NCBI GenBank assembly: GCA_028456385.1
Contig: JALNQF010000737.1
Location: forward strand, 1-15,354
From: Ophiosphaerella korrae
Lineage: Eukaryota; Ascomycota; Dothideomycetes; Pleosporales; Phaeosphaeriaceae
Reading direction: 5' to 3'
Length of the DNA: 15,354 nt
Shown here piece after piece: positions 1-9,210 of the stretch. The translations under genes were made by a program, and so were the position numbers. Within the stretch, counting starts at the first letter, position 1. Each line of letters starts with the position of its first letter. Under the pieces are notes generated by a model. The model was not told the DNA's origin, did no database searches, and saw only the letters and a program-made list of their open reading frames with translations.

Positions 1-433
1 AGATTAGTTTAGTAGGTAGTACGTACGTAGTAGATATAGTAAGACTAAGGATTAGATAAACGTTATAATATACTAGAAACTTAACTTCTCTTTTTTGTAC
101 TTGTGTTAGTCGCTATAGTATTACTTAGCTAATATTTTATAGTATTTAAAGTCATCTTTAAAAGCCTTATAACTAGTAGCTAAGAGTTTAGACTACTATA
201 TAGGAGTCTTAATACTTAATACTAGAGTGTAGTTAGCTATTACTAGAGCTCTAATTAGTTCTAGTCTCTAAATTAGCTAGGTAGAAGATTCTAAGTTAAT
301 CTTATCCTAAATGTTATATACTACGTATCTAGATTGTAGTTAAATTATCTATATAGTGTAATCTTTATTAGTCTTTAACGTTATAATTAGATTGCGTTAG
401 GTTATACTAGCTATCTTGTTTTAGCTTTAAGTT

Positions 434-634
434 ATAAGAAGGTAGGAGATTATTACTTTTTAGAGTGCGCTTTAGTTAAAGCTAAGTATAGTGCTTAGCT
501 TAATTTAAGAGTTATTAGAGGGCTACTAGAAAGTAGGAGATTTACGCCCTTTTTAAAGATACTTGTAGTACTACTAGAAGGTAAGAGAATAGTACTTTTT
601 ACTAACGCGCGTAGGGCTACTAGAGGGTAGGAGA
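434..634. repeat. Degenerate short direct repeat, three to four units
   Basis: A motif of the form GGGCTACTAGA(A/G)(A/G)GTAGGAGA occurs at about 519-540, 568-588 and 613-634, with a partial relative (AGAAGGTAGGAGAT) near 436. Spacing is 45-49 nt. A second short motif, TATAGTGCTTAGCTTAAT, brackets the series at about 487 and 660. The units may be sub-repeats of a terminal or untranslated region of an unidentified retroelement; this is inference. Confidence 0.5.
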
Positions 635-1218
635 TTAGTTCTTTTTACTAATACTCTTTATAGTGCTTAGCTTAATACTTAGCTTAATACTTAAGTTAAT
701 ATAGGTAGATACTAGTTTACTTAACTTAGTTAAAGTAGTAAGACTCTTAATTATTAGATTTAAAGGAGGTTATAGTAATTTAATAAAGAGGCTTTTTTAT
801 AATAGCTATATAAGAGCCTTGTTAGAGAATAATACTAAGGCTTTTAGAAAAGCTCTTTTTTAGTTAGTTACCTATAACTTAAAAGTAATAAGTATAAACT
901 AAGTAGATTAATTATTATCTCTATTTCTAGCCCTACGCTCTATTTATGTATCTACAATATAGTAGTCTTAGCTAGGTCTCTTAAGATAGTAGTAAGCTAG
1001 ATCTTTAATACCTCTTCTATTAAGGTACTAGTTTCTTTATTGTATTAGTTATACTAATATAGTTTATCTCCTTATATATAAGATTCTTTGTTTAATTCCT
1101 TTATTTATAAAGGTTAAGGCTACGATCCTTTTAGCTATAGTAGAGTTAGTAGCTTAGTAATTGTTACGCCTATGCGCTAAGCTAATTAGATCGCAGCACT
1201 AGCTTAAACAAGCTAATT

Positions 1219-1248
1219 AATAGATTCTAAGTACACCTAGAATCTATT
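1219..1248. repeat. 30-nt near-perfect palindrome
   Basis: The stretch reads AATAGATTCTAAG, then TACA, then CCTAGAATCTATT. It pairs with its own reverse complement except at a few positions where the differences are of C/T or G/A type. It could form a hairpin in single-stranded DNA or RNA, or be the core of a small decayed inverted-repeat element. No target-site duplication was evident around it. Confidence 0.5.
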
Positions 1249-2848
1249 ACGCCTCTCTACGCATATACTATCAAGTATCTAATCGCGTATCTAATTGTAT
1301 ATCTAATCGTGCAACTTATCTAATAGCTCTATAACCTATTTCTCCTTTTTCTTAGATTTGTTTAGGAATTCTCCTTTATATATGTTTATGTTAGCTTTTA
1401 ATATATCTTGTTTAGAGTAGCTAATCTTTTTTATTCTCTAATTAATTTATAGGTTAGCTATCTATAACTATATTTTTATTCTTTAACTCTTTTAGCTCTA
1501 GTATAGAAAGTACTATCTTAAACCTAATAAGTTCTTAGAATAGTTTTCCTTTAATTGTACTTAGTTATTAAAGATACTTTTTTATAGTATAATATAGTCT
1601 TTATTCTTCTATAAACTTCTTTAATATAAAGTTCTATATAGCTCTACTATTAATTATTATTTATACCTTTTTCTTTTAGAAGGTACCTATTTTTGTAATA
1701 TGTAGGCTACCTATACCTCCTAGCTATTCTTGCTTAGGTAATTTTATAAATTGTCTATCTTTCTAGAGCTATTACCTTATTTTAATATTATATTCTTTAT
1801 ATTTTAGATATTTATTATAAGTGTATTTATACTATAGTCTTCCTAAAACGTATTTTTTAGATAGTTTTACTCTTAGCCTTACTACTATATATCCTTCTTT
1901 TAGTATTATTTCCTATCCTATAATATCTTCTACTAGAATTACTTTTATATAGTTATAGCCTTTTCTTTTTACTAGCTATACGTAATTCTTTACTTTAGGA
2001 TTTCTATACGTAATACAATTTATATTTAGGTATAATATCTATAATATCTTAAAGTATACTAGATATTCTAGGTTTATTCTTTTATTGTCTCCTTCCTAAT
2101 ATTTATCTTTACTAGGTCTCTTTTCTATTAGGACGTAGTATACTATTAGTATTTTTAGTATATAGGCTTTGTTAATCTATTACGTCTTTCTTACAAGGTA
2201 CTACTACTCTCTCTATATAGGTATTCTTTATACTATAACTATATATTACTTTATCTACTATTAGAATGTTATAAATTTTATTTCTTTAGAGTTGCGTATC
2301 TTCTATTCTTTGTACCCTTCCTCTATACTTATAACTAGTAAGTATTTCTAAATAAACTACTATTCTTAGTTTTATTCTACTATATCTATTATTGTATAGC
2401 TATTATAACTATATATATCTAACTAGGTATACTTTATACCTCTTATATTAACTTGTCTCTTATTACTTTATAGTTCTTTAGAAGTAACTATAGTAGTCTT
2501 CTTATCTTTTATTAGTCTTTTAGTAAGGATTAATAGGGTCTAGAATTCTTTCCCTTCTAAATCTTCTATTAGTAAGTCTATTATATATGTTATTTTATTA
2601 AGCTATACTTACGTTCTTTCTTTTATTACTACTACTCTTTAATTCCTATATAGAAACTATCTTACTCTTTACTTACTTAAAAGGTATATATAGTAGTTAT
2701 TATTGTAATAAAAGGTCTAATAGAGTATTATATATTATTACTCTTTTATTACTACTACTTTCTCTTAAGGTTTAGCTTATACTTTAGGTGCTTCTTTCTT
2801 ATTTTTAGTTGTTTTTAACTAAGCTTCTTTTTTTAGGTCTTTACTTCT

Positions 2849-3360
2849 ATAGTTCTTAATAAAGTATTGTAGTTTCCTATATTTATAATATATAATATCT
2901 TTTTTCTTTAACTAATAATCTTTTATATAGTAGCTTTTCTTACTATAGTTAAAGTATATAAAGTTTTTATTCTTCTTCTTTCTCTTATCTTTGTTTATAT
3001 TAAGGATTATAGAGTCTCTACTATTATAGTGACTAGAGTGTCTTCTATATTTATTTATTCTCTATTCTTAGAAGTTATTATTAACTTATATTACCTATTA
3101 CTTTAAAGCTTCTAGTATTCTTAGTTTCTCTATATAAATTATTTTATATTAGATTTTTAACTTTAGTCCTTATTGAAATTATAATATTAGAGATAGCTTA
3201 TTCTATTCTATATTTTGTTATAGTTATTTAAACTATAATATATATTTAGGAATAATCTTTTGTTATATAAGCTTCTTAAGCTTTTCTTTAACTTATTAAG
3301 TAATATCTATATCTCTAAATACTACTCTTATTCGACTTGTAAAGTATTTATAACTTTAAA
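2849..3360 (-). pseudogene. Ty3/gypsy-like gag relic with two CCHC zinc knuckles
   Basis: This is the decayed capsid/nucleocapsid (gag) gene of an LTR-type retroelement. One minus-strand frame carries the core and both knuckles. At 3305-3319 it reads FRDID, matching the FGDID motif of Ty3/gypsy-type gag. From 3292 down to about 3135 it reads VKEKLKKL, then an Ile-Leu-rich helix ending in LILxFxxGLK, the usual Retrotrans_gag pattern. At 2915-2956 and 2849-2890 two 14-codon blocks keep C-x2-C-x4-H-x4-C spacing, with Cys and His codons now mostly TAT or TAC as RIP would produce (for example YFNYSKKSYYIKDY). Stops interrupt the frame throughout. The gag core matches the family pattern well, but the true start lies further right (up to about 3850) and cannot be fixed. 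No pol follows to the left. Confidence 0.75.
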
Positions 3361-4095
3361 AAATAGCTCTTGTTTTATCCTTTTATATTTATAGGGCGTA
3401 TATCGTGTAGTTTATCTAGTAAGGTTTAAACTATCTTATTGTATCTTCCTTAAGGTGTATTCTAATATATATTACCTTCTTGTCCTTACTATTAAAGTAT
3501 AGTACTTATACGTCTATCTAGAGTTATACTAATACTATAAAGAGTCTTAGTTTCTTTATTATACTTATCTCTAGTTACTAGGTAATTTATTCTATCTAGT
3601 TTTATCCTACTATAATAGCTTTAATTTAAGCTTTATTTTATTTAGTGTAGTCTTGTAGTTCTTTTTTCTACGTTTCTAAGGTATTAATTACTAGTTTTAT
3701 ATCTTCTTTTTTAGAGATTAAGTTATTTACGTGTACTTTAAGTGCTACCTATATAGTATTGTCTAACTTATAGCTACTTAGAGGTGCTTTGCCTCCCTTC
3801 TTAGTTAAACTTTCTACTATCGTATTAGCTTAGACTAGCGCTACTTACGCTTCGCTTCTTTTAATAACTAAATTAGTAAGGTGTTATAGGTACGCCTATT
3901 ATTAACTATAAGTAGCCTCTTTAGAGAGAGTTAGTAGATTAAAAGGTAATAACAAAAGCTCGTGTTATAATTAAGTAATAGACTATAAACAATAGAAAGA
4001 TATCTTACGATGTTAATGTATTGTCGCTTGTAGTTAATAATTAAATTACTAATATTATCCTAACAATATCTATCCTACTATTTATATATTCCTAC
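3361..4095. other. AT-rich DNA upstream of the gag relic
   Basis: The right part of the gag relic probably extends to about 3850, but no further domain can be read with confidence. From about 3870 to 4095 I see no coding signal. No long terminal repeat pair could be matched by eye between this stretch and the sequence left of the gag relic, so the element's borders are unknown. Confidence 0.5.
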
Positions 4096-4215
4096 TAATC
4101 TGTTGTACGCATTTATAGATTACCCTAATCTATTATACGTATTTATAGATTACCTTAATCTATTATATATATTTATAGATTACTTTAATCTATTGTATAT
4201 ATTTATAGATTACTT
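4096..4215. repeat. 30-bp minisatellite, four tandem units
   Basis: Four head-to-tail units of exactly 30 bp each start with TAATCT at 4096, 4126, 4156 and 4186. All share TTTATAGATTAC near the end. The units differ mainly by G/A and C/T changes in the middle (GTACGC, ATACGT, ATATAT, GTATAT) and at the last bases (CCC, CCT, CTT, CTT), so the array seems to have expanded before or during RIP and then decayed. There are no unique spacers, so it is not a CRISPR array. Confidence 0.9.
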
Positions 4216-5198
4216 TACGTTTTACGTATTTAGGTTGTAGTTTATTTCCTAATCTAGGTTGTTACCCTACTTATCTTATACTTTGTTAGTACTTAAGTTA
4301 AGACTAATTAGTTCTATCTCGATTTCTTTTATTACACCTGTAATAATAGATATAAAAAAGCTCTTCTAAAGTATAATTACTACTTTTAACTTTTACTAGA
4401 ATTACTTAAAGAAGCTTAAAAGACTAACTATATACCGAAAATAAAACTCTAATAAAGTTATAACTTATTAGAGTACTTTAGCTTACTAGTAAGTTTAAAA
4501 AAGCTCTTTTAAAGTATAATTTAAAAACTTTACTACTAGCTAAAGCTAAATTATAGTATAAAAAATAGTAGAAGTAGTTTACTTTAGCTAATAAGTATAA
4601 GACTCTTTTTAGGTTTAAGCTTACTCTTACTACTATAGCTATAACTACTACGCTCTCTTATAACTAGTTATACGTAGGTCTAGTTTACTATTATAGAATT
4701 TATAGCTAGCTACTAAATTCCTAGCTAGGGCTACTCTATGCTACCTACTCCCTAATACTTATAAGTATTAGGATTACTAAGTCTTTTATATTAATAAACC
4801 TAATTATTATAATACTTATATTTATAGTAAGTACTTATATAGATATCTAGTACTATTAAGTTACTTAGTATTATTAGCTTTACTTTCTCTTATACTATAT
4901 ATAAATACTTTTAGGTTTAATTTTATTAGTATATAGTAGACGTAGTAGAAAAAAGTTTATAGTTAATACGTTTTATATATAGAAGTTACGTAAGTCTTAA
5001 TTTTATACTAAAATTAGTAAAAACCTTAGTACTATATATACTAAATACTAGCTTTAACTTAATACAACTCCTTTATAGTTAACCTCCTAGACCTTAACTA
5101 CTACTACTACTACTACTTCCTTATAAGTATTATTAGTTAATTAGAGCTTTTTTTAAGCTCTAAGAATTTACTTTTTAGAAAGAAAGAGATATATAAAA
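4216..5198. other. AT-rich repeat-derived DNA, no gene recognised
   Basis: No conserved protein family was recognised on either strand. Three local structures are visible. A 25-nt direct repeat beginning AAAAAAGCTCTT lies at 4354-4378 and 4497-4521 and differs by one C/T. A hairpin at 4446-4474 has arms ACTCTAATAA and TTATTAGAGT. Seven ACT triplets lie at 5097-5117. The stretch may be the body of the element whose right part forms the repeat at 5199-5308. Confidence 0.5.
5097..5117. repeat. (ACT)7 microsatellite
   Basis: Seven uninterrupted ACT triplets lie within an otherwise RIP-degraded stretch. If the stretch was once coding, the triplet could have been a single-residue run (for example glutamine on the minus strand, CAG to TAG by RIP); this is inference. 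Confidence 0.85.
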
Positions 5199-5308
5199 GA
5201 GTTATTCTTTATATCTTTTACTTTTATACTAATCTTAGTAAGTTTATAGCTTACTAATATTTAACTACTTTTTTACTTCTAGTTAGCTCTTAGTAAGCTA
5301 CTAGGTAT
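5199..5308. repeat. Dispersed repeat, copy A (110 bp)
   Basis: This stretch aligns base for base, with one 1-nt indel, to 15246-15354 at the right end of the window, in the same orientation. Most mismatches are C/T or G/A, as expected for two copies that went through RIP independently. Inside is an inverted repeat (5234-5256) of TTAGTAAG...CTTACTAA. It lies just outside the left end of the Fot1-like element, so it belongs to the sequence into which that transposon inserted. The element's identity is unknown. Confidence 0.85.
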
Positions 5309-5350
5309 ATATACTTAGTACTTACTTAGATAGCTTTATCTACTAATATA

Positions 5351-5389
5351 GTTAGTAAGTAAGTTATATACTTAACTAACTTTATATAC
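5351..5389 (+). repeat. Left terminal inverted repeat of the Fot1-like element
   Basis: It begins GTTAGTAAGTAAGTT right after a TA and continues through ACTTAACTAACTTTA. Compared with the right end it lacks a 17-bp segment, consistent with a deletion between two copies of the 9-bp word AGTAAGTTA that are both still present on the right. Confidence 0.8.
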
Positions 5390-5449
5390 GTCTTTAAGTG
5401 TACAACTTAATAATATAGTAGAGTAGAGAGTATATATTTATATAATAAA

Positions 5450-7065
5450 TTAAGTAGTAGCTTCTCTATTTTTTTTATATATACGTAAATTATACTTAGT
5501 CTTTCTATACTTTTTATAGCGTACGTAAGCCTAGTAAATTAAGCTTAAACGCTACCTACTCTTGCGCTATTTACAATTAATATTGTAATTAGCTTCTAGT
5601 TAAGAAATTATATCCTCTCTCTATCCCTTTATTAAGACTTCTTTCTTCTAAATCTACTCCTTTTTTTATAATTTATACTTACTAGCTTCTTTATTAGCTC
5701 TCTTAGGACTAGAGATCTAATTATATATTAGCTTAGCTTCTAGTATTATTCTATAAGCTCTCTTTTTAGGTTAATTAATTATATTAATAGTTAATACTAC
5801 TAATAAGCTCTTATACTAGCGTACGCGCTTATATATAAGTATTAACTAAGCCTTTAACTTACGTACGTTACTTAGTATACAAGCTACCTAGAGAGCCTCT
5901 AGTAAAGCTAGAGTAGCTTAAGTAGGCGTATATAGCTAGATATTAATTCTTAAGATAACTACTTCTAGCTAAAGTAGAATAAAGCTAGTAGCTTAAAAAG
6001 CTAAGTAAATATTTACTCTTATAAAGGCCTAGTTAAAGGCTATATAGAAGGCTAGTAGGAATTTAAGTTTAGTAATATAATTAATATAGTTCTAGATTAA
6101 GCTCTTAACTTAATAGCTATACGCTTTCTTTAATAGAGAGAAGTAGCTAATATTAAGAGGCTAAAGTAAGTAAGATAAGTAAGCTAGTATATAGAGCGTA
6201 TAGATATTATTCTCTTTATAGATCTTATTAAACTTAAGAGAGTAGTAGCTCTTATAACTATTAAGTATAAGTAGCTAATATATACTAACTACTTAGTTCT
6301 TTATATACTTATTAAAGTACTTAAGCTAGTTAATAGCTAGCTTATCTATTATCTAGCTATTTTTGCTAATTCTAATAGCCTAGTCTTATAGGATATAGTC
6401 TTCCTTATACTAAGTAGAAAGGTAGGACTTACTAGTAAAGATAAGGAATAGTAAGACTACTTAGCTAGTAGTATTAATTATAGTAATTGCTGTTACCTAC
6501 TTATAATTACTAGGCTAGATAGCCTTTAGCCTACCTCTCTTCTCTAACCCTATTATAATAAGCTAAGTTATAATCTTACCTATTATAAAGCTAGCCTTAT
6601 TAAAGTTATAGATATCTTTATTAGCTATTCTATACGTAGCCCTTATATACTATACTATCTTAAACTAGCTACTTATAGTAGCTAGGTCTTTATATAAAGC
6701 TTACTACCTATTATATAAATAATTAAGATACGTTATAAGACTATCTATACGCTTAATAAAGTTAGCTAGCTACTTTTACCTAACTAGTAGCGTGTTATAG
6801 ATAGCTAGTAGCTTATTAGCTATCTTACGCATAGTAGCTAGAGTTAGGGTAAAACTACGAGAATCTAGATTAAGAATATACTTAACTATTACCTCCTCTT
6901 CTAGCTAGCTAAGTTTCTTTAAGTTAGGCTAGTAATTACGTTAAGTAGTTATACTAGCGCGTTAGTTATACAGCGTTAATTTAATAACATTGTAGACTTT
7001 AGCTACTTTTTAATTACTTGTAATTTAACTTAATTTAATAGATAAGATAGTAATCTAGATATCTA
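5450..7065 (-). pseudogene. Pogo/Fot1-type DDE transposase relic with C-terminal zinc knuckle
   Basis: The gene would have cut and pasted its own element at TA sites. One uninterrupted frame, apart from RIP-type stops, runs from a helix-turn-helix start near 7065 to a TAA at 5450-5452. Order: YNVIKLTLY at about 6994 (matching YNVPKSTL of the HTH), EEEVIVKYILNLDSRSF at about 6900-6850, the DDE_1 core NFNKASF (family: NFDETGF) with the first catalytic codon at 6599-6601, LILNSYKSYYS (family: LILDGHESHNS) with the second at 6260-6262, and QPLNISYFSLLKKAY (family: QPLDVGCFSPLKRAY, Q now TAG) with the third at 6152-6154. The last two are 36 codons apart, that is DD35D. All three Asp codons now read AAT (Asn). 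Near the end, 5477-5518 keeps C-x2-C-x4-H-x4-C spacing, a zinc knuckle. The start codon is not certain. Confidence 0.88.
5477..5518 (-). other. CCHC zinc-knuckle relic at the transposase C-terminus
   Basis: Fourteen codons in the transposase frame have TAT where Cys, Cys, His and Cys would be expected, spaced x2, x4, x4, with KTKHN-like filling (family pattern C-x2-C-x-K-x-x-H-N-x-R-x-C). Each TAT is one C-to-T or G-to-A step from TGT or CAT. The block sits ten codons before the final TAA. Confidence 0.65.
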
Positions 7066-7127
7066 CTTTGTTTAAAAGTAATTAACGTGTATAGCGTAAA
7101 GCTATTATATAATAAGATAAGATAGGT

Positions 7128-7181
7128 ACGTAAAGTTAGTTAGGTGTGTAACTTACTTTTATAGGTAACTTACTTACTAAC
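7128..7181 (-). repeat. Right terminal inverted repeat of the Fot1-like element
   Basis: Read inward from 7181 on the minus strand it begins GTTAGTAAGTAAGTT, has an 8-bp spacer and a second AGTAAGTTA, then ACACACCTAACTAACTTTA. It keeps CpA where the left copy has TpA (ACACAC versus ATATAC), so it is the less mutated of the two ends. A TA follows at 7182-7183. Confidence 0.8.
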
Positions 7182-7183
7182 TA

Positions 7184-8455
7184 CGTTATTTACTCTTTTT
7201 AGTTAATTATTTAAACTACTTTATCAAGTTATTATATATAAAGTCTACTTTATATATACTTACTAAATACTATATATAAGTCTTCTTTATAATTACTAGT
7301 TAATTTTTAAAGTTATATTATTAGGCTCTATAGACTTTACTATTTTATGCTAGTATATAAAGAGTAGTAGCTTAACTTATACTTTTAAAGATAAGTTTAT
7401 AATAGGCACTATAGTTATAATAGGGTTTAATAAGTAAATTAAGTAAAAGTAGATTATCTTATTAATTATCTCTTAAGTAAAGTATTTTATATTATTTTCT
7501 TTTTATATTTATAGTTTTTAAATTCTTTTTCTACTTATTATATCCTTACTCTTTAAATAGTAAAAACGAGTAAAGTACTTAGTATTACTAAGTATAATAT
7601 TATACTAGCTAGTATACCTTTAAAGTCTTTATAGAGCTTTAATAGAGTATACTAGTATTAATATCTTACTATTTATAGCTTTCTTTATCTTTGTTTTTAT
7701 TATTATTAGTATTATACTTATAAAAGTTAGCTAATATATCCTACTATATTTTACTAAGTTTGTATTATACGCACTAGGTCTAAGACTTAGTACTACCTTA
7801 ACTAAGTATATAAATATAGCGACGTAGGTAATATTTTAAGGTATTAATAGTATAGGATTAGCTATACTTTTTTTAATAATTTTATCTATAAATCTAGTAT
7901 CTCTTATAGAGATAGATATAGTATCTATAATAGGCTTATTTTTTTTTTATAGCTTTAGGCTTATCTAGAGTATTAAAATTCTAAGTCTTATCTTTAATAA
8001 TTAATTTAACTACTACTTATATTATATTAAAGATTTAGTCTTATATAAAAGCGTTTTAAGAGGAAATATATATAAGTCTATTAGTATAAGTATAAAGCTT
8101 ATAGCTTAAATTTCTTTTTATCTATAAGTATAGGTTTTAGAAGTATACGCGCAAACGCTAAGGATAGTGTAGTATACTACTATTGTATTTATACTTATAG
8201 GATTTTTTACTATCTTTCTTAAAAAGTACGTACTACTTAGAATAGATTTAAAAACTAAATGTAGGTTAAAAGAGAGAGAAAAAGAGGAGAGGATTGTAAT
8301 ATATTAAGAAAAGAGAATAAAATTACTAAAGTTAGTATATCCTATATTGTATTGCAATTATAGAGTCTCTATTGTAGGTAGAGTTTGTTGCTATAGACAA
8401 CCTATTAAAGATAGACCTAAATAACTAAGTTAAGATTTAGAAGTTTATGTTTAGT
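7184..8455. other. AT-rich repeat-derived DNA, no gene recognised
   Basis: This is the right flank of the Fot1-like element. It shows the same CpA/TpG depletion and stop density as the rest of the left block. I read both strands and found no family motif. A more CpG-bearing patch (TACGCGCAAACGC) lies at about 8146, and purine-rich sequence (AGAGAGAGAAAAAGAGGAGAGG) lies just before the change to normal composition. Confidence 0.5.
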
Positions 8456-8528
8456 CTCTTAGGGCCGAAAATACGTTCAGCGAAATAAAAATTGCAAAGA
8501 TAGCTAGAGGTATAGTTGGATGCTCTTA

Positions 8529-8646
8529 GACCTCCTTACAATCAACTTAACTGAACTTAAAGCTCTAGGTTAAGTTAAGTTAAGTTAAGTTGAATTAACA
8601 ATTAACTTTAATTAACTTGCTAACTTAAGTTAATTGTTGAGAGGCC
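8529..8646. mobile_element. 118-bp MITE-like inverted-repeat element with TTAAG repeats
   Basis: The left end GACCTCCTTACAATCAACTTAA (8529-8550) is an imperfect inverted copy of the right end, which reads GGCCTCTCAACAATTAACTTAA from 8646 leftward. A TA dinucleotide flanks both ends (8527-8528 and 8647-8648), consistent with a TA target-site duplication. The interior is a tandem pentanucleotide, four GTTAA units at about 8569-8588, followed by palindromic AATTAACAATTAAC and TAACTTAAGTTA motifs, so the whole element can fold into a long hairpin. There is no coding capacity. Size, termini and target site suggest a miniature element mobilised by a Tc1/mariner-type transposase; which one is unknown. 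Confidence 0.65.
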
Positions 8647-9210
8647 TAGAGGCTCGGCTCTTAGAAATAGACCGTTAATCAATCTTAGTCAATCCTAGTA
8701 AAAACAACTACGCATATCGTCCTATTAAAGTTACAATGCGAATATTTATTAACTGCATAACTTTCTGCTTCTTGTATTTAATAGACAAACTTCTAGTAGT
8801 CGAAAAGATTTGCTGCAATTCTGCCTTACCAACCGTTGCCCAAAACTCAAGGTGTCTAGCACAATCTAAAAATCACTGTCAGCTATCCAGGCTTCTTATG
8901 TGGGTATGAAGATTCCTATATACTCCAGTCCGAAATCATCATATTCCTTACAGTTTATTCTTGCAGCCAGCTCCTGCACCGCAAACGAATAAAACTTTTG
9001 TCTCACCACAGAGATAGCGGAGGTGCTAAGAAGGATTGAGAGCATACTTTTCGCTTCATTATAATGTCAGCTAATGTGCTAAGGTTGTGCGTTAAGTCTC
9101 GACAAGAAGAGGATCTGCTGTAAGATACTTTAGTGGTACTTATCGAAACTCCGATTTTAGGTAGGTTCAGAGAGTATGAGGAGAGGGGTCTATTTTTAGG
9201 CCTCTAAGCC
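8643..9210. repeat. Short inverted-repeat pair about 520 bp apart
   Basis: The left arm (8643-8673) contains AGAGGCTC...TAGAAATAGACC. The right arm (9187-9210), reversed, contains AGAGGCC-TAAAAATAGACC. The match is about 20 nt with a gap. The arms enclose sequence of normal composition with no recognised gene. They may be ends of a decayed element or chance similarity. Confidence 0.3.

Larger units (their letters stand above)
1..2848. other. AT-rich repeat-derived DNA, no gene recognised
   Basis: No open gene is present and no conserved protein motif could be read on either strand, even when RIP-type changes are allowed for. I looked on the minus strand for the protease, reverse transcriptase (YxDD) and integrase motifs that would follow the gag relic lying just to the right, and saw none. 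The stretch holds a degenerate short repeat (about 434-634) and a 30-nt near-palindrome (1219-1248). Confidence 0.6.
5351..7181 (-). mobile_element. Fot1/pogo-like DNA transposon, complete but RIP-inactivated
   Basis: The element is 1831 bp. Its outer ends are inverted copies beginning GTTAGTAAGTAAGTT (left 5351-5365; right, reversed, 7167-7181), followed by a further inverted block CTTAACTAACTTT / CCTAACTAACTTT. A TA dinucleotide flanks each end (5349-5350 and 7182-7183), as expected for the TA target-site duplication of Tc1/mariner and pogo-type elements. The only gene inside is a pogo-type transposase relic on the minus strand. Length, termini and target site fit the Fot1 class of fungal pogo transposons. 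All coding capacity is destroyed by RIP-type stops. Confidence 0.88.
1..8455. repeat. RIP-degraded AT-rich repeat block, left
   Basis: Reading through this block, CpA and TpG are scarce while TpA, as CTA, TAG and TAA, is everywhere, and CpG still occurs in patches such as ACGCGCG. This is the pattern known for repeat-induced point mutation in Pezizomycotina, where CpA becomes TpA on either strand. No open frame of useful length survives, and stops are almost all TAA or TAG because TGA needs TpG. Recognisable remains inside are a gag relic, a minisatellite and a Fot1-like transposon, annotated separately. The right edge is fairly sharp: normal composition begins near 8455-8465. Confidence 0.9.

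Noticed and set aside
1..2848. Reverse transcriptase or integrase of the retroelement
   Set aside because: No YxDD-like, HHCC or DDE spacing could be read on either strand even allowing for C/T and G/A changes.
4096..4215. CRISPR-like array
   Set aside because: The units are contiguous with no unique spacers, and the context is eukaryotic; it is a minisatellite.
8567..8590. TTAAG tandem units as telomeric repeat
   Set aside because: There are only four units, the motif differs from TTAGGG, and it lies inside a palindromic element with TA flanks.
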